The notes under the pieces are model-generated. The model did not search any database and had not been told where the DNA came from. It was given only the letters and a program-made list of their open reading frames with translations. From Aquincola tertiaricarbonis (lineage in GTDB: Bacteria > Pseudomonadota > Gammaproteobacteria > Burkholderiales > Burkholderiaceae_C), in contig NZ_JZUE01000006.1 of assembly GCF_000969605.1 (NCBI RefSeq), positions 186,001 to 250,000 on the forward strand: a DNA stretch of 64,000 bases, read 5' to 3'. The position numbers and the translations under genes were made by a program. Positions 8,135 to 18,602 of the stretch are shown one piece after another. How positions within the stretch are numbered: position 1 is the stretch's first letter; each line of letters begins with the position of its first letter.

Positions 8135-8551
8135 ATGCTGCAGATCGTCGCTGCCCTGCTGGCCGGGCTGGTGTTCGGGCTCGGGCTCATCGTCTCCGGC
8201 ATGGCCGATCCGGCCCGGGTGCTGGGCTTCCTCGATCTGGCCGGCGCCTGGAATCCGTCGCTCGCCTTCGTGATGGGCGGCGCCATCGCGGTGGGCCTGC
8301 CGGCATTCGCCCTTGCCGCCCGGCGCCGCCATGCGCTGCTGGGCGGGCCGATGCAGCTGCCCACCGCCCGTGGCATCGACCGCCGGCTGGCGGGCGGCAG
8401 CCTGCTGTTCGGCATGGGCTGGGGCCTGGCCGGCCTGTGCCCGGGCCCGGCGCTGGTGGGCCTGGGCATGGCACTGCCGCAGGCCGGCCTCTTCGTGCTG
8501 GCGATGCTGGCCGGCATGGCGCTGTTCGAGCTGCTGCCGCGCCGCCGCTGA
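8135..8551 (+). CDS. YeeE/YedE family membrane protein, second half-size subunit
   Basis: A 138-residue membrane protein starting MLQIVAALLAGLVFG with the second-half YeeE/YedE landmarks: SGMADPARVLGFLD, WNPSLAFVMGGA and the Cys-containing GLAGLCPGPALV. It lies eleven bases after the first half and completes the pair. The two proteins together probably form one sulfur-compound transporter under the BigR-like repressor. It is also called DUF6691 in some annotations. Confidence 0.9.
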   Translation: MLQIVAALLAGLVFGLGLIVSGMADPARVLGFLDLAGAWNPSLAFVMGGAIAVGLPAFALAARRRHALLGGPMQLPTARGIDRRLAGGSLLFGMGWGLAGLCPGPALVGLGMALPQAGLFVLAMLAGMALFELLPRRR

Positions 8552-8593
8552 GCCCGGCGCCGGCCGCCGCGCCGGCTTGCCTACCATCGGCGC

Positions 8594-9799
8594 ATGCAGT
8601 CCCCGAGCCCCAGCCGTGCCACCTCTCTGCCCGAAGCCGCGCCAGCGGTGCCCGATGCCACCACCCGCCTGCCCGGCCTGCGTCGCTGGCTCGGCGACCT
8701 GCGCCCGGCGCCGGTGCATGTGGGCCGCACCGAGCAGTTGCGCGCCTGGGTGGGCGCGGCGCTCGGCATCCTGCTGACCGGGCTGGCCAGCCGCTGGCTG
8801 GGCGGCGGCGCCGGGCCCTGGCTGGTGGCGCCGCTGGGCGCCAGCGCGGTGCTGGTGTTCGCGGTGCCGGCCAGTCCGCTGGCCCAGCCCTGGGCGGTGG
8901 TGGGTGGCAACACCTTGTCGGCGCTGGTGGGCGTGGCCTGCGTGCTGCTGATCCCGGATCCCGCCTTTGCCGGCGCGGCGGCCGTGGGGTTGGCCATCGC
9001 GCTGATGTTCCTGCTGCGCTGCCTGCATCCGCCGGGCGGGGCCACGGCACTGTTCGTCGTGCTGGCGCAGGTGGGCAGCGTGCGCTTCGCGCTGTTCCCG
9101 ATGCTGGTGAACTCGCTGCTGCTGGTAGCCGCCGGCATGGCCTACAACCACCTCACCGGCCGGCGTTATCCGCATGGGCCGGGTGCGCCCGCCGCCGCCG
9201 CGCCGCCCTCGCGCAGCCGCTTCACCGAGGCCGACCTCGACGCCGCGATGGCCCGCTACGGCCAGGTGCTGGACGTGAGTCGAGACGACCTGCAGGCCCT
9301 GCTGCACCATGCCGAGCTGGCCGCCTACCGGCGCAACCTGGGCGAGCTGCGCTGCGCCGACATCATGTCCACCGACCCGCTGACGGTGGCCTTCGGCACG
9401 CCGCTGGAAGAGGCCTGGGCGCTGATGCAGCAGCGCCGCATCAAGGCGCTGCCGGTGATCGACCGCGCGCGCCGGGTGGTGGGCATCGTCACGGTGGCCG
9501 ACTTCATGCGTGAAGCCGACCTGGCCCGGCACCACGGCCTGGGCGACCGGCTGCGGGCGCTGGTGCGTCGCAGCGGCCTGACCCACACCAGCAAGCCCGA
9601 GGCCGTCGGCCAGATCATGACGCGGCAGGTGCGGGTGGCCAGCGCGCAGCGCCACGTGATCGAGCTGGTGCCGCTGTTTTCCGAGGGCGGCCACCACCAC
9701 ATTCCCATCATCGATGCGGAGCAGCGGCTGGTGGGCATCATCACCCAGTCGGACCTGGTGCGCGCGCTCTACCGCGCGGTGCAGGTCGGAAGCCCCTAG
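8594..9799 (+). CDS. HPP family membrane protein with C-terminal CBS domain pair
   Basis: 401 residues. About residues 45-190 form the HPP membrane domain, with four to five hydrophobic helices and the name-giving motif LRCLHPPGGATALF. About residues 250-395 hold two CBS domains, beginning at CADIMSTDPLTVAFGTPLEEAW and QIMTRQVRVASAQRHVIELV. HPP proteins have been linked to nitrite transport in plastids and cyanobacteria; the CBS pair is probably a nucleotide-sensing gate. It follows the YeeE pair after 42 bases and could be co-transcribed, though no functional link is evident. Confidence 0.88.
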   Translation: MQSPSPSRATSLPEAAPAVPDATTRLPGLRRWLGDLRPAPVHVGRTEQLRAWVGAALGILLTGLASRWLGGGAGPWLVAPLGASAVLVFAVPASPLAQPWAVVGGNTLSALVGVACVLLIPDPAFAGAAAVGLAIALMFLLRCLHPPGGATALFVVLAQVGSVRFALFPMLVNSLLLVAAGMAYNHLTGRRYPHGPGAPAAAAPPSRSRFTEADLDAAMARYGQVLDVSRDDLQALLHHAELAAYRRNLGELRCADIMSTDPLTVAFGTPLEEAWALMQQRRIKALPVIDRARRVVGIVTVADFMREADLARHHGLGDRLRALVRRSGLTHTSKPEAVGQIMTRQVRVASAQRHVIELVPLFSEGGHHHIPIIDAEQRLVGIITQSDLVRALYRAVQVGSP

Positions 9800-9904
9800 T
9801 GGCGGCGGGCGCGCTTCCCGGTTACCTTCTCGCCAGATCAGAAACCCAGCATTGCTGACACATCTGGTGGCCTTGCGCAGAACTCGGCGGTGCCGTCCAC
9901 CGCC

Positions 9905-12900
9905 ATGGCCACTTCCTCCGCCACCAGCAGCGCGCGCCTTCTGTCCCCGGGCACGCCCTACGAGCGCAACGGGCTGCGCATCACGCCCGGTCGGTGGAGC
10001 ATCACCGCCGAGCCCTGCCTGCTGAAGGAGGCCGACGCGGGGCCCGGCAACGAAGCGCTGCTCGACCGGCTGCGTGCCGAGGCGCAGGTGCTTCGCCTCC
10101 TGCAATCGGTGGCGGGCGTGCCGCGGCTCATCGACTTCGACCCCGGCCGCCGCGCCCTGGCCGAGACGCGGCTGCCCGGCCTGCCGCTGCCCGCCGCCTG
10201 CAGCGCCGGACCCGTGCCGGCGGACCGGCTGCTGCGCATCGCGCTCGGGCTGCTGCAGGTGCTGGAGGACGTGCACGCCGCCGGCGTGCTGCACGGCGAC
10301 CTGCGGCCGGGCAACGTGATGCTGGACGCGGCCACCGAAGCGGTCGGCCTGATGGACTTCGGCGAGGCCGTGGCCCAGCGGCGCTTCGCGGTCGCGCCGC
10401 CGTCGGCAGCGGCGCAGGCCGTGAAAGTGCGGCCTTTCAGCGCGCCGGAGCAGACCGGCCGCGTCGGTGCCGGCATCGACTACCGCGCCGACCTCTACGG
10501 CCTGGGTGCCACGCTGTACTGGCTGGCCACCGGCCGGCCGCCCTTCGCCGAGCCCGATCCCCTGACGCGGCTGCATGCGCTGCTTGCGCGCCAGCCGGAG
10601 TCACCCGACGTGCTGAATCCCGCGCTGCCGCGTGGCGTCGCCGCATTGATCGACAAGCTGCTGGCCAAGCGGCCGCAGGACCGCTACCAGTCGCATGCCG
10701 GCCTGCGGCGGGACCTGCAGCAGCTGCTGGCACTGCCGGGCGAAGGCTTCGTGCCGGGCCGCCACGACCACCGAGCCCAGCCCGCGCCGCCGTCGCGGCT
10801 GGTGGACCGCGACGACCAGCTCGGCCAGATCCTCGCCGCGATCGATGCGCCGGCCGGCCAGCGCCGCGTGGTGTGGGTGCATGGCGCCTCGGGCACCGGC
10901 AAGTCCACCCTGGTGAAGTCGCTCATGCCGATGCTGGCGCCGCGGCGCATGCTGCTGGTTTCGGGCAAGTACGACCAGCACAGCCGCCACCAGCCCTGCG
11001 CCGGCCTGGTGGATGCGTTGTCGCAGCTGGCCGAGCATTGGTGGGCCGGGCCCGATGCGCAGCTGGTGGCCACGCGCCAGCTGCTGCGCGCGGCGCTGGG
11101 CCCGCAGGCCGGCTCGCTGGTGCAGCTGGTGCCGGCGTTCGGGCCGCTGCTGCAGGTCGACGGCCAGTCGCGTGCGCCGGCACCCGCGGCCGGCGGCGAG
11201 GCGCAGGAGCTGAACGCCGTGGCCCAGCGCACCGCGATGGCGCTGGCGGCGCTGTTTCGCGCCGCGCGCCAGCTCGGCCCGCCGCTGCTGCTGTTCCTCG
11301 ACGACCTGCAATGGGCCGACGACGACTCGCTGCTGCTGCTGCGCCGCATCGCCACCGAGGAAAGCCATGGCGGCGTGCTGCTGCTGGGCGCCTACCGCGA
11401 CACCGAGGCCGACCTGTCGCCGGGCCTGCGCCAGGCGCTGGCCGACATCGCCGCCAGCGGCCTGGAGCAGGTGTCGGTGCCGCTGCGTGGCCTGAGCGCG
11501 GCCAGCCTGTGCAAGGTGGTGGCGGACATGCTGGACACCGCGCCCGAGGAAGTGGCCGACCTGGCCCGCGTGCTGCACCAGCGCGCCGGCGGAGACCAGT
11601 TCCAGGTGCTGCAGCAGGTGCAGCAGCTGTTCGACGCCGGCCAGCTGCGGCGCACCGACGGCCGCTGGCACTGGGACGTGGCGGCCCTGGCCGCGCTGCC
11701 GGCCAGCGAGGACGGTCTGGCGGTGCTGGCGCAGCAGCTCAAGCGCCTGGATGCCCGGACGCAGGCGCTGGTGGGCCTGTGCGCCTGCATGGGCGGCGCC
11801 ATCGACGAGGCGCTGCTCGGCAGCACGCTGGGCATCGACCGCCAGACGCTGGACGACCAGCTGTTGCCGCTGCTGCAGCAGAACCTGCTGCTCACCTCCC
11901 GGCCCAGCCCGCTGCATGCGAACCGGCCGGGCGGCACCGCCGTGCGGCAGCTGCACTTCTGCCACGACCAGGTGCAGCAGGCCGCCCTGGCGCTGGTGGA
12001 CACGGCCCAGCGCCAGCACTGGCACCTGGCGATGGCGCGCGTGCTGATGGACGGGCGGGCGCCTGCCCTGCTGACGCCGGCGCAGCTGTTCGCCGTGGCG
12101 GAGCACGTGGCCGCGGCGGTGGACCGGGTGCAGTCGCCGGCCGAGGCCGCCCCGCTGCTGCAGGTGCTGCTGCTGGCCGCCGAGAGCACCTGCGGCCGCG
12201 CCGCCTTCGCGCATGCGCTGCACTTCTGCGACGCCGCCGCCCGGCTGCAGCGCTGCCTGCCGGCCGACGCGGCGCTCGATCTGCGGCGGGGCCTGGTGCA
12301 GCATGCGGCGCTGTTCAGCCTGGGCCGGTTCGCGGCGGCCGATGCGGTGTTCGCCCGGACCATGCCCGACGTGCGGCAGCATCCCGAGCAGGCCGCGCAG
12401 ATGGTGTCGCTGCAGGCCATGTCGCTCAACGGGCGCCAAAGGCAGGCCGAGAGCCTGGCGATGATCTGGTGGCAGCTGCGGCAGCTGGGCTTCGAGGTGC
12501 CGGAAGACGGCCAGTGGGAAGCCGCGGCCAGCGCCGAGATGGCGCACTGGCAGACGTGGCGCGACCTGCTGCAGGCCGAGCGGCTGCAGGCCCTGCCGCT
12601 GACCACCGACCCGCGCGTGGTCACCAGCTCCCTGCTGCTGCAGGCCGCGGGCGTGGCCTCGATGAGCAGCCACCAGACCGCCTTCGCCTGGGCGATGCTG
12701 CGGGCGGTGCGCCTGGCCTGCGAGGAGGGCCGCACCGAGCGCCTGCCCTTCGTGCTGGTGCTGGCGTCCACCGTGTTCCTGACGCTCGGCCGCGACCGCT
12801 ACGGCGTGGAGCAACTCTCGCTGGCGGCGCTGCGCCTGGCCCAGGCCTCGCAGGGCGGCTGGCAGCGCCACCGGGTGGGCCTGGCAGCGGCCAGCTGCGT

Positions 12901-15900
12901 GATGCCCTGGCAGGAGCCGATCGAGCGCAGCGCCGATGCGGCGCATGCCAGCTCGGCCGAGGCGCTGGTGCACGGCGACCTGGAATGTGCCGGCTACGGC
13001 TACCTCGCTTCCCTGCCGGCCTTGGTGGACAGCGCGCCGCACCTGGACCTGGTGCGTGCCGAGATCGCCGACGCGCTGGCCCGCGCGGCCCGCACCAGCA
13101 ACGAGGCCGCGCGCGAGGTCTACATCGTGTTCGACGACCTGCTGTGGGCGCTGACCGACCGCACCTGCAGCGGCGGACCGCCGATGCCGGTGGAGCCCGC
13201 GACCGCCAAGGGCTGGGCCGGGCCCTTCGCCTACGTGTACCGGGCGCTGGCCGCCGCGCTGCACGACGACTGGCCGCAGGTGCTGGCACTCAGCCGCCGC
13301 GGCAGCCCGTCCATGGGGCTCATCGGCAGCTTCTACGCCCATGGCGTGCAGCGCGTGCTGTGGGCGCTGTCGCTGGCGGTGGCGCTGCGCCGCCCCGGCG
13401 CCGACGGCGCCGCACTGCGGGCGGAGCTGGCACCGCTGCAGGACTGGCTGGCCGACTGCGCCGCCCATGCGCCGATGAACTTCGGGCACCTGCACACGCT
13501 GCTGCAGGCGCTGCTCGCCTGGGCCGCGAGAGACTGGCTGGCCGCGGCCCGGCACTTCGACGCCGCCATCGACGGCGCGGCCGTCGCCAGCCGCTGCTGG
13601 CACCAGGCGCTGGCCTGCGAGCTGGCTGCCGCCTGCCATGCCGAGGCCGGCCTGCCGCGCGCCGCCCAGGCCTATGCGGACATGGCCGCGAGCGGCTATG
13701 CGGCCTGGGGCGCCACCGCCAAGGCCGCCGGCCGCGCGCCAGCGGCCGCGCCCGCCGCCACGCCGGCCACCGCGTCGAGTTCGCTGGAGGTGGACGTGGT
13801 GCTGTCCGCCACCGAAGCCCTGGCCCGCGGCCGCGAACCGCAGCAGGTGCAGCGCATCCTGTTCGGCCTGGTCCGGCGTTATGCCGCGGCCGACTGCGGC
13901 GTGCTGCTGTGGCGCGAGGAGGACCAATGGCAGCCCGCCGCCTGGTTCAGCGATGCGCATGAATGGCGCGCGGTCGACGACGCCGATCCGCCACCGCCGG
14001 TGCCGCCTGCGCTGGTGCGCAGCCTCGCCGCCCAATCGATGCCGGTGCAGGTGGCCGCGGTGCGCGACCACCCGGCCTACGGCCGCGACGCCGACCTGCT
14101 GGCGCGTGGCGTCAAGAGCCTGCTGGCGCTGCCCATCTTCAGCCGCGGGGAGCACCGCGGCATGCTCTACCTGGAGAACCGGCAGGTGGCCACGCAGCTG
14201 GCCGAGCACCAGCTCGACACGCTCAAGGTGGTGGGCCAGCAGTTCGCGGTGGCCTTCGAGAACGCGCACATCAATGCGCACCTGGAGCACCTGGTGGAGG
14301 CCCGCACCCAGGCGCTGCACCACGAGGTGGAGGTGCGCCGCAGCGCCGAGCGCGCCGCCGAGGCCGCCAGCCGCGCCAAGACCGACTTCCTGGCCACGAT
14401 GAGCCACGAGATCCGCACCCCGATGAATGCGGTGATCGGCATGTCGGCGATGGCGCTGCGCACCGCGCTGGACGCCCGCCAGCGCAACTACGTGGAGAAG
14501 GCGCACCGCAGCGCGGTGCTGCTGCTGGGCATCATCAACGACGTGCTCGACCTGTCGAAGATCGAGGCCGGCAAGCTGGAGCTGGAGGAGGTGCCCTTCG
14601 ACCTGCGCGACGGGCTGTCGCACGTGGCCAGCCTGGTGGCGCTGGCCGCGCAGGCCAAGGGCCTGGAGCTGCTGTTCGACCTGCCGCCGGACCTGCCCAC
14701 CCAGCTGGTGGGCGACCCGCTGCGGCTGAGCCAGGTGCTGCTCAACCTGTGCAACAACGCGGTGAAGTTCACCGCGCAGGGCGAGGTGACGGTGCAGATC
14801 CGCCACCAGCCGGCCGAAGGCGGCCGGGTGACGCTGCAGGTCTCGGTGCACGACACCGGCCCGGGCCTGGACGCCGCCACCCGCGAGCGCCTGTTCTCAC
14901 CCTTCCAGCAGGCCGATGCCTCCATCAGCCGCACCCATGGCGGCACCGGCCTGGGGCTGTCGATCTGCGCCCGGCTGGTGGGCCTGATGGGCGGCGTGAT
15001 CGGCGTGGACAGCACGCCCGGCCGCGGCAGCCGCTTCCACTTCCAGCTGGCCCTGCCCTGCGCACCGGCCACGCCGCAGGACGCGCCGGCCGGCGACCGG
15101 GTGCTGGACGGCGTGCGCATCCTGGTGATCGAGGCGCATGCGGGCGCCCGCGCGCTGCTGTGCCGCATGCTGGACGCGCTGGGCGCGCAGCCGCAGGCGG
15201 TGGCCGGCGCGCCGGACGCCCTGCAGCAGGTGGTGCAGGCCGCCACCGACAACCGGCCCTACCAGCTCCTGCTGGCCGACGACCGGCTGCTGCTGGCCGA
15301 GGGCGGCGAGCTGCTGCGGGCCGCGCTGCGCCGGCTGCAGCCCGCGCCGCCGGTGCTGCGCATGACGCCGTCGCTGGCCGCCGCGGACGAAGCCGACGAG
15401 CGCCTGACCGGCCTGGTGATCGAGAAGCCGGTGACACCCTGGGCCCTGCGCGATGCCTGCCGCGCGGCGCTGGACGGCACCGCCACCAACGCGTCACCTG
15501 CCAGCGCGCGCGATCCTGCCAGCCCGGCCGAGGCCGCCGCGGCGCTGCGGGGCGTGCGGGTGCTGGTGGTGGACGACAACGACATCAACCTGGAAGTGGC
15601 CGCCGAGATGCTTTCCACCTTCGGCGTGGAGCTGCTGACCGCCAGCGACGGCCAGGCCGCACTCGACCTGCTGGCCCACACCGCGGTGGACGGCGTGCTG
15701 ATGGACTGCCTGATGCCGCGCATGGACGGCTACGAGGCGGCCCGCCGCATCCGGCAGCAACCGGCGCTGGCCGGGCTGCCGCTCATCGCGATGACCGCCA
15801 GCGTGATGCCGGAGGAAGTGCGCCAGGCGCTGGCCGCCGGCATGGATGCGCACCTGGCCAAGCCGATCCAGCTGGCCGGCCTGCAGGCCACGCTGCTGCA

Positions 15901-15949
15901 GTGGCTGGCCCCGCGGGCGGCGGCGCGCCGGGCCGCGGTCGCGGGTTGA
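9905..15949 (+). CDS. Giant hybrid sensor: Ser/Thr kinase-like, AAA ATPase, GAF, histidine kinase, two receiver domains
   Basis: 2014 residues from the ATG at 9905; a GTG at 9890 is in frame. A protein-kinase fold comes first: HGDLRPGN (Asp132, variant of HRDLKPxN), LMDFGEA and an APEQ segment. Next is an ATPase module with Walker [10 protein letters not shown] (from Gly327) and Walker [13 protein letters not shown] (Asp466). A long helical region follows, then GAF (about 1292-1455), HisKA with [10 protein letters not shown] (His1501), HATPase (Asn1617 box), a degenerate receiver and a full receiver with phospho-acceptor Asp1934. No membrane segment is seen, so it is a cytosolic sensor. It resembles the dual-kinase HstK class of cyanobacteria and myxobacteria. 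The stimulus and output are unknown. Confidence 0.92.
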   Translation: MATSSATSSARLLSPGTPYERNGLRITPGRWSITAEPCLLKEADAGPGNEALLDRLRAEAQVLRLLQSVAGVPRLIDFDPGRRALAETRLPGLPLPAACSAGPVPADRLLRIALGLLQVLEDVHAAGVLHGDLRPGNVMLDAATEAVGLMDFGEAVAQRRFAVAPPSAAAQAVKVRPFSAPEQTGRVGAGIDYRADLYGLGATLYWLATGRPPFAEPDPLTRLHALLARQPESPDVLNPALPRGVAALIDKLLAKRPQDRYQSHAGLRRDLQQLLALPGEGFVPGRHDHRAQPAPPSRLVDRDDQLGQILAAIDAPAGQRRVVWVHGASGTGKSTLVKSLMPMLAPRRMLLVSGKYDQHSRHQPCAGLVDALSQLAEHWWAGPDAQLVATRQLLRAALGPQAGSLVQLVPAFGPLLQVDGQSRAPAPAAGGEAQELNAVAQRTAMALAALFRAARQLGPPLLLFLDDLQWADDDSLLLLRRIATEESHGGVLLLGAYRDTEADLSPGLRQALADIAASGLEQVSVPLRGLSAASLCKVVADMLDTAPEEVADLARVLHQRAGGDQFQVLQQVQQLFDAGQLRRTDGRWHWDVAALAALPASEDGLAVLAQQLKRLDARTQALVGLCACMGGAIDEALLGSTLGIDRQTLDDQLLPLLQQNLLLTSRPSPLHANRPGGTAVRQLHFCHDQVQQAALALVDTAQRQHWHLAMARVLMDGRAPALLTPAQLFAVAEHVAAAVDRVQSPAEAAPLLQVLLLAAESTCGRAAFAHALHFCDAAARLQRCLPADAALDLRRGLVQHAALFSLGRFAAADAVFARTMPDVRQHPEQAAQMVSLQAMSLNGRQRQAESLAMIWWQLRQLGFEVPEDGQWEAAASAEMAHWQTWRDLLQAERLQALPLTTDPRVVTSSLLLQAAGVASMSSHQTAFAWAMLRAVRLACEEGRTERLPFVLVLASTVFLTLGRDRYGVEQLSLAALRLAQASQGGWQRHRVGLAAASCVMPWQEPIERSADAAHASSAEALVHGDLECAGYGYLASLPALVDSAPHLDLVRAEIADALARAARTSNEAAREVYIVFDDLLWALTDRTCSGGPPMPVEPATAKGWAGPFAYVYRALAAALHDDWPQVLALSRRGSPSMGLIGSFYAHGVQRVLWALSLAVALRRPGADGAALRAELAPLQDWLADCAAHAPMNFGHLHTLLQALLAWAARDWLAAARHFDAAIDGAAVASRCWHQALACELAAACHAEAGLPRAAQAYADMAASGYAAWGATAKAAGRAPAAAPAATPATASSSLEVDVVLSATEALARGREPQQVQRILFGLVRRYAAADCGVLLWREEDQWQPAAWFSDAHEWRAVDDADPPPPVPPALVRSLAAQSMPVQVAAVRDHPAYGRDADLLARGVKSLLALPIFSRGEHRGMLYLENRQVATQLAEHQLDTLKVVGQQFAVAFENAHINAHLEHLVEARTQALHHEVEVRRSAERAAEAASRAKTDFLATMSHEIRTPMNAVIGMSAMALRTALDARQRNYVEKAHRSAVLLLGIINDVLDLSKIEAGKLELEEVPFDLRDGLSHVASLVALAAQAKGLELLFDLPPDLPTQLVGDPLRLSQVLLNLCNNAVKFTAQGEVTVQIRHQPAEGGRVTLQVSVHDTGPGLDAATRERLFSPFQQADASISRTHGGTGLGLSICARLVGLMGGVIGVDSTPGRGSRFHFQLALPCAPATPQDAPAGDRVLDGVRILVIEAHAGARALLCRMLDALGAQPQAVAGAPDALQQVVQAATDNRPYQLLLADDRLLLAEGGELLRAALRRLQPAPPVLRMTPSLAAADEADERLTGLVIEKPVTPWALRDACRAALDGTATNASPASARDPASPAEAAAALRGVRVLVVDDNDINLEVAAEMLSTFGVELLTASDGQAALDLLAHTAVDGVLMDCLMPRMDGYEAARRIRQQPALAGLPLIAMTASVMPEEVRQALAAGMDAHLAKPIQLAGLQATLLQWLAPRAAARRAAVAG

Positions 15950-15961
15950 GTCCGGCGCGAG

Positions 15962-16000
15962 GGGCGCCGCAGGCGCGGCGCCCGACGGGGCTTCAGCCCC
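15962..16000. terminator. Double hairpin between convergent genes
   Basis: GGGCGCCGC-AGGC-GCGGCGCCC at 15962-15983 and GGGGC-TTCA-GCCCC at 15987-16000 are perfect stem-loops between the sensor gene and the convergent CHRD gene; the second overlaps the CHRD stop. There is no U-tract, so termination efficiency is uncertain. Confidence 0.5.
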
Positions 16001-16517
16001 GCGCGGCCTGGCGACGGCGCACCAGGAAGCCCACCAAGCCCAGGCCACCGAGCATCAGCGCATAGGTCTCGGGCTCGGGCACCGGCGCCATGGCGGTGCC
16101 CACGTACTGCAGCTGGCCGCGGATGGCGCCGGCCGGATACATCGCATTGTGCAGGTTGACGTAGAAGCTGCTGGGATTGACCGGCGTGATCGAGGCCAGG
16201 TCGGCGTCGTACATCTGCGAGCCGGTGAGGCTGCCGCCGAAGTCCACGATCACCGGCCCGTTGGTGCCGGCCGGCGCGGCATGGATGTGCGCGCCGGTGA
16301 GCGGGAAGTCGATGGCGTTGGCCATGATGGACCAGGACACGGTGAGCGCCTGGTTGTCGATCAGCACCGTGGCCACGCCGAAGCCGTCGGGGTCGCCCAC
16401 GCCGGTTTCGTTGGCGCCATACAGGAAGGCGGTGTACGTGTCGATGGCCGCCAGCGCGGGGGTGGCCATGAACGGCGCGGCGAACAAGGCCGCGCAGAGG
16501 ACTGACTTCTTCATCAT
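15993..16517 (-). CDS. CHRD domain protein with PEP-CTERM anchor
   Basis: 174 residues. The start MMKKSVLCAALFAAP at 16517 has GGAG eight bases upstream; a longer open frame to 16673 lacks this. A signal peptide ends near ALAA. The middle is a CHRD domain with the landmarks GAHIHAAPAGTNGPVIVDF and PAGAIRGQL. The C-terminus, VPEPETYALMLGGLGLVGF followed by RRRQ, is a PEP-CTERM sorting signal processed by exosortase. The protein is exported and probably released or attached to exopolysaccharide. A second PEP-CTERM gene is at 52526-53116; no exosortase is in the window. Confidence 0.9.
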   Translation of the reverse strand: MMKKSVLCAALFAAPFMATPALAAIDTYTAFLYGANETGVGDPDGFGVATVLIDNQALTVSWSIMANAIDFPLTGAHIHAAPAGTNGPVIVDFGGSLTGSQMYDADLASITPVNPSSFYVNLHNAMYPAGAIRGQLQYVGTAMAPVPEPETYALMLGGLGLVGFLVRRRQAARG

Positions 16518-16641
16518 CACGGGGCTCCGGGGTGGAAAGGAGCCGCGATCCTGCGTACCCGCCTGCGTGCCCGCAAGCAGGGCTTTCCCCCCTGACCCGG
16601 TGCCTGTTTCTTCAGCATGCCGGATCTGCAGGATCACTCTG

Positions 16642-17547
16642 TCAGGAACGCTTCGCGCCGGCCGCCGCGGCATGCCGCTGCACCGCCTGCCGGCCCACTT
16701 CGGCCAGGGCGGCGTCCCGCTGCGCCGGCGCGGCGCTGCTGTCGGTCAGGTAGGCACACACCACCAGCGGCGGCGCGGCCGGCGGCCAGAACACCGCCAC
16801 GTCGTTGGCGGTGCCGCGGGAGCCGGTGCCGGTCTTGTCGCCGGCGCGCCAGCCCGCCGGCACCGCCGCGCGCAGCCGCTTGAAGCCGGTGGAGGCCGCC
16901 TCCAGCCAGGCCGCAAGCTGCTGCCGACCGGCCGGCGACAGCGCATCGCCCAGCACCGCGCGCTGCAGCGCACCGGCCATCGCCCGCGGCGTGGTGGTGT
17001 CGCGCGGATCGCCGGGCGTGGCTTCGTTCAGCTCGGGCTCGGTGCGGTCCAGCCGGGTGTGCGCATCGCCCAGCGTGCGCACGAAGGCGGTGAGCCCGGC
17101 CGGCCCGCCCAGGGTCTGCAGGATCAGGTTGGCCGCGGCGTTGTCGCTGACGGTGACGGTGGCTTCGCACAGCGCGGCCAGCGTCATGCCACTGCCGTCG
17201 GCATGCCGCTGGGTCACCGGCGAATGTGCGATCAGCACCTCCGGCCCGTAGACGATGCGGCGGTCCAGCCGCTCCAGCCCGGCGTCCACCCGCTGCAGCA
17301 CGTGGGCGGCGGCCAGCCACTTGAAGGTGCTGCACATCGGAAATCGCTCGTCCAGCCGGTGGCCGGTGACCTGGCCGCTGCCGGTGTCGAGCACCGACAC
17401 GCCCAGCCGGCCGCCGACGCCGGCCTCGATGGCGGCCCAGTCGGGCGGGCCATCGGCCGCGCTGCCTGAAGTTTTGCTGGCGGCGGCGGCCTGCCAGCCG
17501 GTGGCCAGGGCCAGCACCATGCCGGTGGTGAAGCTGCGTCGGTGCAT
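16642..17547 (-). CDS. Class A beta-lactamase
   Basis: 301 residues. All active-site elements are present: the S-x-x-K box CSTFK (Ser73, Lys76), SDN (134-136), EPELN (Glu170, the Ambler Glu166) and KTGTG (238-242). A twin-arginine-like signal, RRSFTTG plus a hydrophobic run, leads the protein. The Cys just before the serine is seen in L2- and carbapenemase-like enzymes, but no partner Cys follows KTG. AGGAG lies before the ATG at 17547, so the longer frame to 17949 is rejected. It hydrolyses beta-lactams in the periplasm. The divergent AmpR-like gene implies induction by cell-wall fragments. Its spectrum cannot be inferred here. Confidence 0.93.
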   Translation of the reverse strand: MHRRSFTTGMVLALATGWQAAAASKTSGSAADGPPDWAAIEAGVGGRLGVSVLDTGSGQVTGHRLDERFPMCSTFKWLAAAHVLQRVDAGLERLDRRIVYGPEVLIAHSPVTQRHADGSGMTLAALCEATVTVSDNAAANLILQTLGGPAGLTAFVRTLGDAHTRLDRTEPELNEATPGDPRDTTTPRAMAGALQRAVLGDALSPAGRQQLAAWLEAASTGFKRLRAAVPAGWRAGDKTGTGSRGTANDVAVFWPPAAPPLVVCAYLTDSSAAPAQRDAALAEVGRQAVQRHAAAAGAKRS

Positions 17548-17650
17548 CGGGAATCTCCTGCGGTGGGGGATGGATGGCCGCCACGTTAAACAGCCCCGCC
17601 GCGGGCCACAAACGCGGATTCGGTGGCCGAGACCGCAGAAAATCTGGGGC
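17548..17650. promoter_or_regulatory. Beta-lactamase / AmpR-like divergent control region
   Basis: The 103 bases between the divergent starts hold the expected place for an AmpR-type operator with LysR T-N11-A symmetry. The stretch around 17582-17592 (CACGTTAAACA) and the repeat-like TTCGGTGGCCGAGA near 17620 are candidates. No exact consensus was established by eye. Confidence 0.4.
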
Positions 17651-18535
17651 ATGCAGTTGCCGTTGAATGCCTTGCGCGCCTTTGAAGTGGCGGCGCGCCA
17701 CCTCAGCTTCACCCGCGCCGCGCTGGAGCTGCGGGTTACCCAGAACGCCGTGGCGGCCCAGGTGAAGAACCTGGAGGACCGCATCGGCGTGCCGCTGTTC
17801 CGCCGCCTGCCGCGCGGCCTGGCGCTCACCGACGAAGGCCAGGCCCTGCTGCCGATGCTCAGCGACACCTTCGAGCGCATCGGCGCGGTGCTGGGCCAGT
17901 TCCGCGAGGGCCGGCTGCGCGAGGTGCTGACGGTGGCCGCGGTCGGCACCTATGCGGTGGGCTGGCTGCTGCCGCGGCTGCCGGCCTTCGAGCGCGACCA
18001 TCCCTTCATCGACCTGCGGCTGCTGACGCACAACAACCGGGTCGACCTGTCGGGCGAAGGCCTGCACTGCGCCATCCGCTTCGGCGACGGCAGCTGGCAT
18101 GGCACCGAGGCCGATGCACTGATGACGGCGCCGCTGTCGCCGGTGTGCACGCCGGCCATCGCTCGGCGGCTGCGGTCGCCGGCCGACCTGGGTCGGGAGC
18201 TGCTGCTGCGCTCTTACCGGGTGGATGAATGGCCGCGGTGGTTCGAGGCGGCGCGCCAGCCGCTGCCGCTGCTGCGCGGGCCGGTGTTCGATTCGTCGGT
18301 GACCATGGCCGCCGCCGCCGAGCAAGGCGCCGGCGTGGCCCTGCTGCCGCCGGCGATGTTCGCCGACGCGCTGCGGCAGGAACGCCTGGTGCAGCCCTTC
18401 GACACCGGCGTGACCCTCGGCGGCTACTGGCTCACGCGGCTGCGCTCGCGCCCGCCCACGCCGGCGATGCAGGAGTTCCGCCGCTGGCTGCTGGCCGAGC
18501 ATGGCCGGCTTGCCGGGCACGCGACCGTCGGATAG
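17651..18535 (+). CDS. AmpR-like LysR family regulator
   Basis: A 294-residue LysR protein with the strongly conserved AmpR/GcvA-type N-terminus: LNALRAFEVAARHLSFTRAA, then VTQNAVAAQVKNLE and PLFRRLPRGLALTDEG. The effector domain follows, with AIRFGDGSWHG and GVALLPPAMF as landmarks. In AmpR systems the protein senses muropeptides and switches between repressing and activating the divergent beta-lactamase. The divergent, 103-base-spaced arrangement here is exactly that layout. Confidence 0.9.
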   Translation: MQLPLNALRAFEVAARHLSFTRAALELRVTQNAVAAQVKNLEDRIGVPLFRRLPRGLALTDEGQALLPMLSDTFERIGAVLGQFREGRLREVLTVAAVGTYAVGWLLPRLPAFERDHPFIDLRLLTHNNRVDLSGEGLHCAIRFGDGSWHGTEADALMTAPLSPVCTPAIARRLRSPADLGRELLLRSYRVDEWPRWFEAARQPLPLLRGPVFDSSVTMAAAAEQGAGVALLPPAMFADALRQERLVQPFDTGVTLGGYWLTRLRSRPPTPAMQEFRRWLLAEHGRLAGHATVG

Positions 18536-18602
18536 CGCCTACAGCGCGAGAAGCCCGCGGCGGCTGGCGCCGCGCCAGGCCGGACCGGATCATGCGTGCA
18601 CC

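Noticed and set aside
9994-13962. 1322-codon plus-strand frame in the second register of the sensor gene
   Set aside because: Almost entirely Arg/Ala/Gly/Pro; an out-of-frame shadow.
10601-14851. 1416-codon open frame on the minus strand opposite the giant sensor gene
   Set aside because: It is His/Gln/Arg-rich, has no domain, and mirrors a gene with complete kinase motifs; such antisense frames are common where third codon positions are nearly all G or C.
15057-15480. First receiver domain of the giant sensor as a functional phospho-acceptor
   Set aside because: The acidic pocket is reduced (VIEAH instead of a DD pair), although LLLADD and EKP remain, so it is described as degenerate rather than as a second active receiver.
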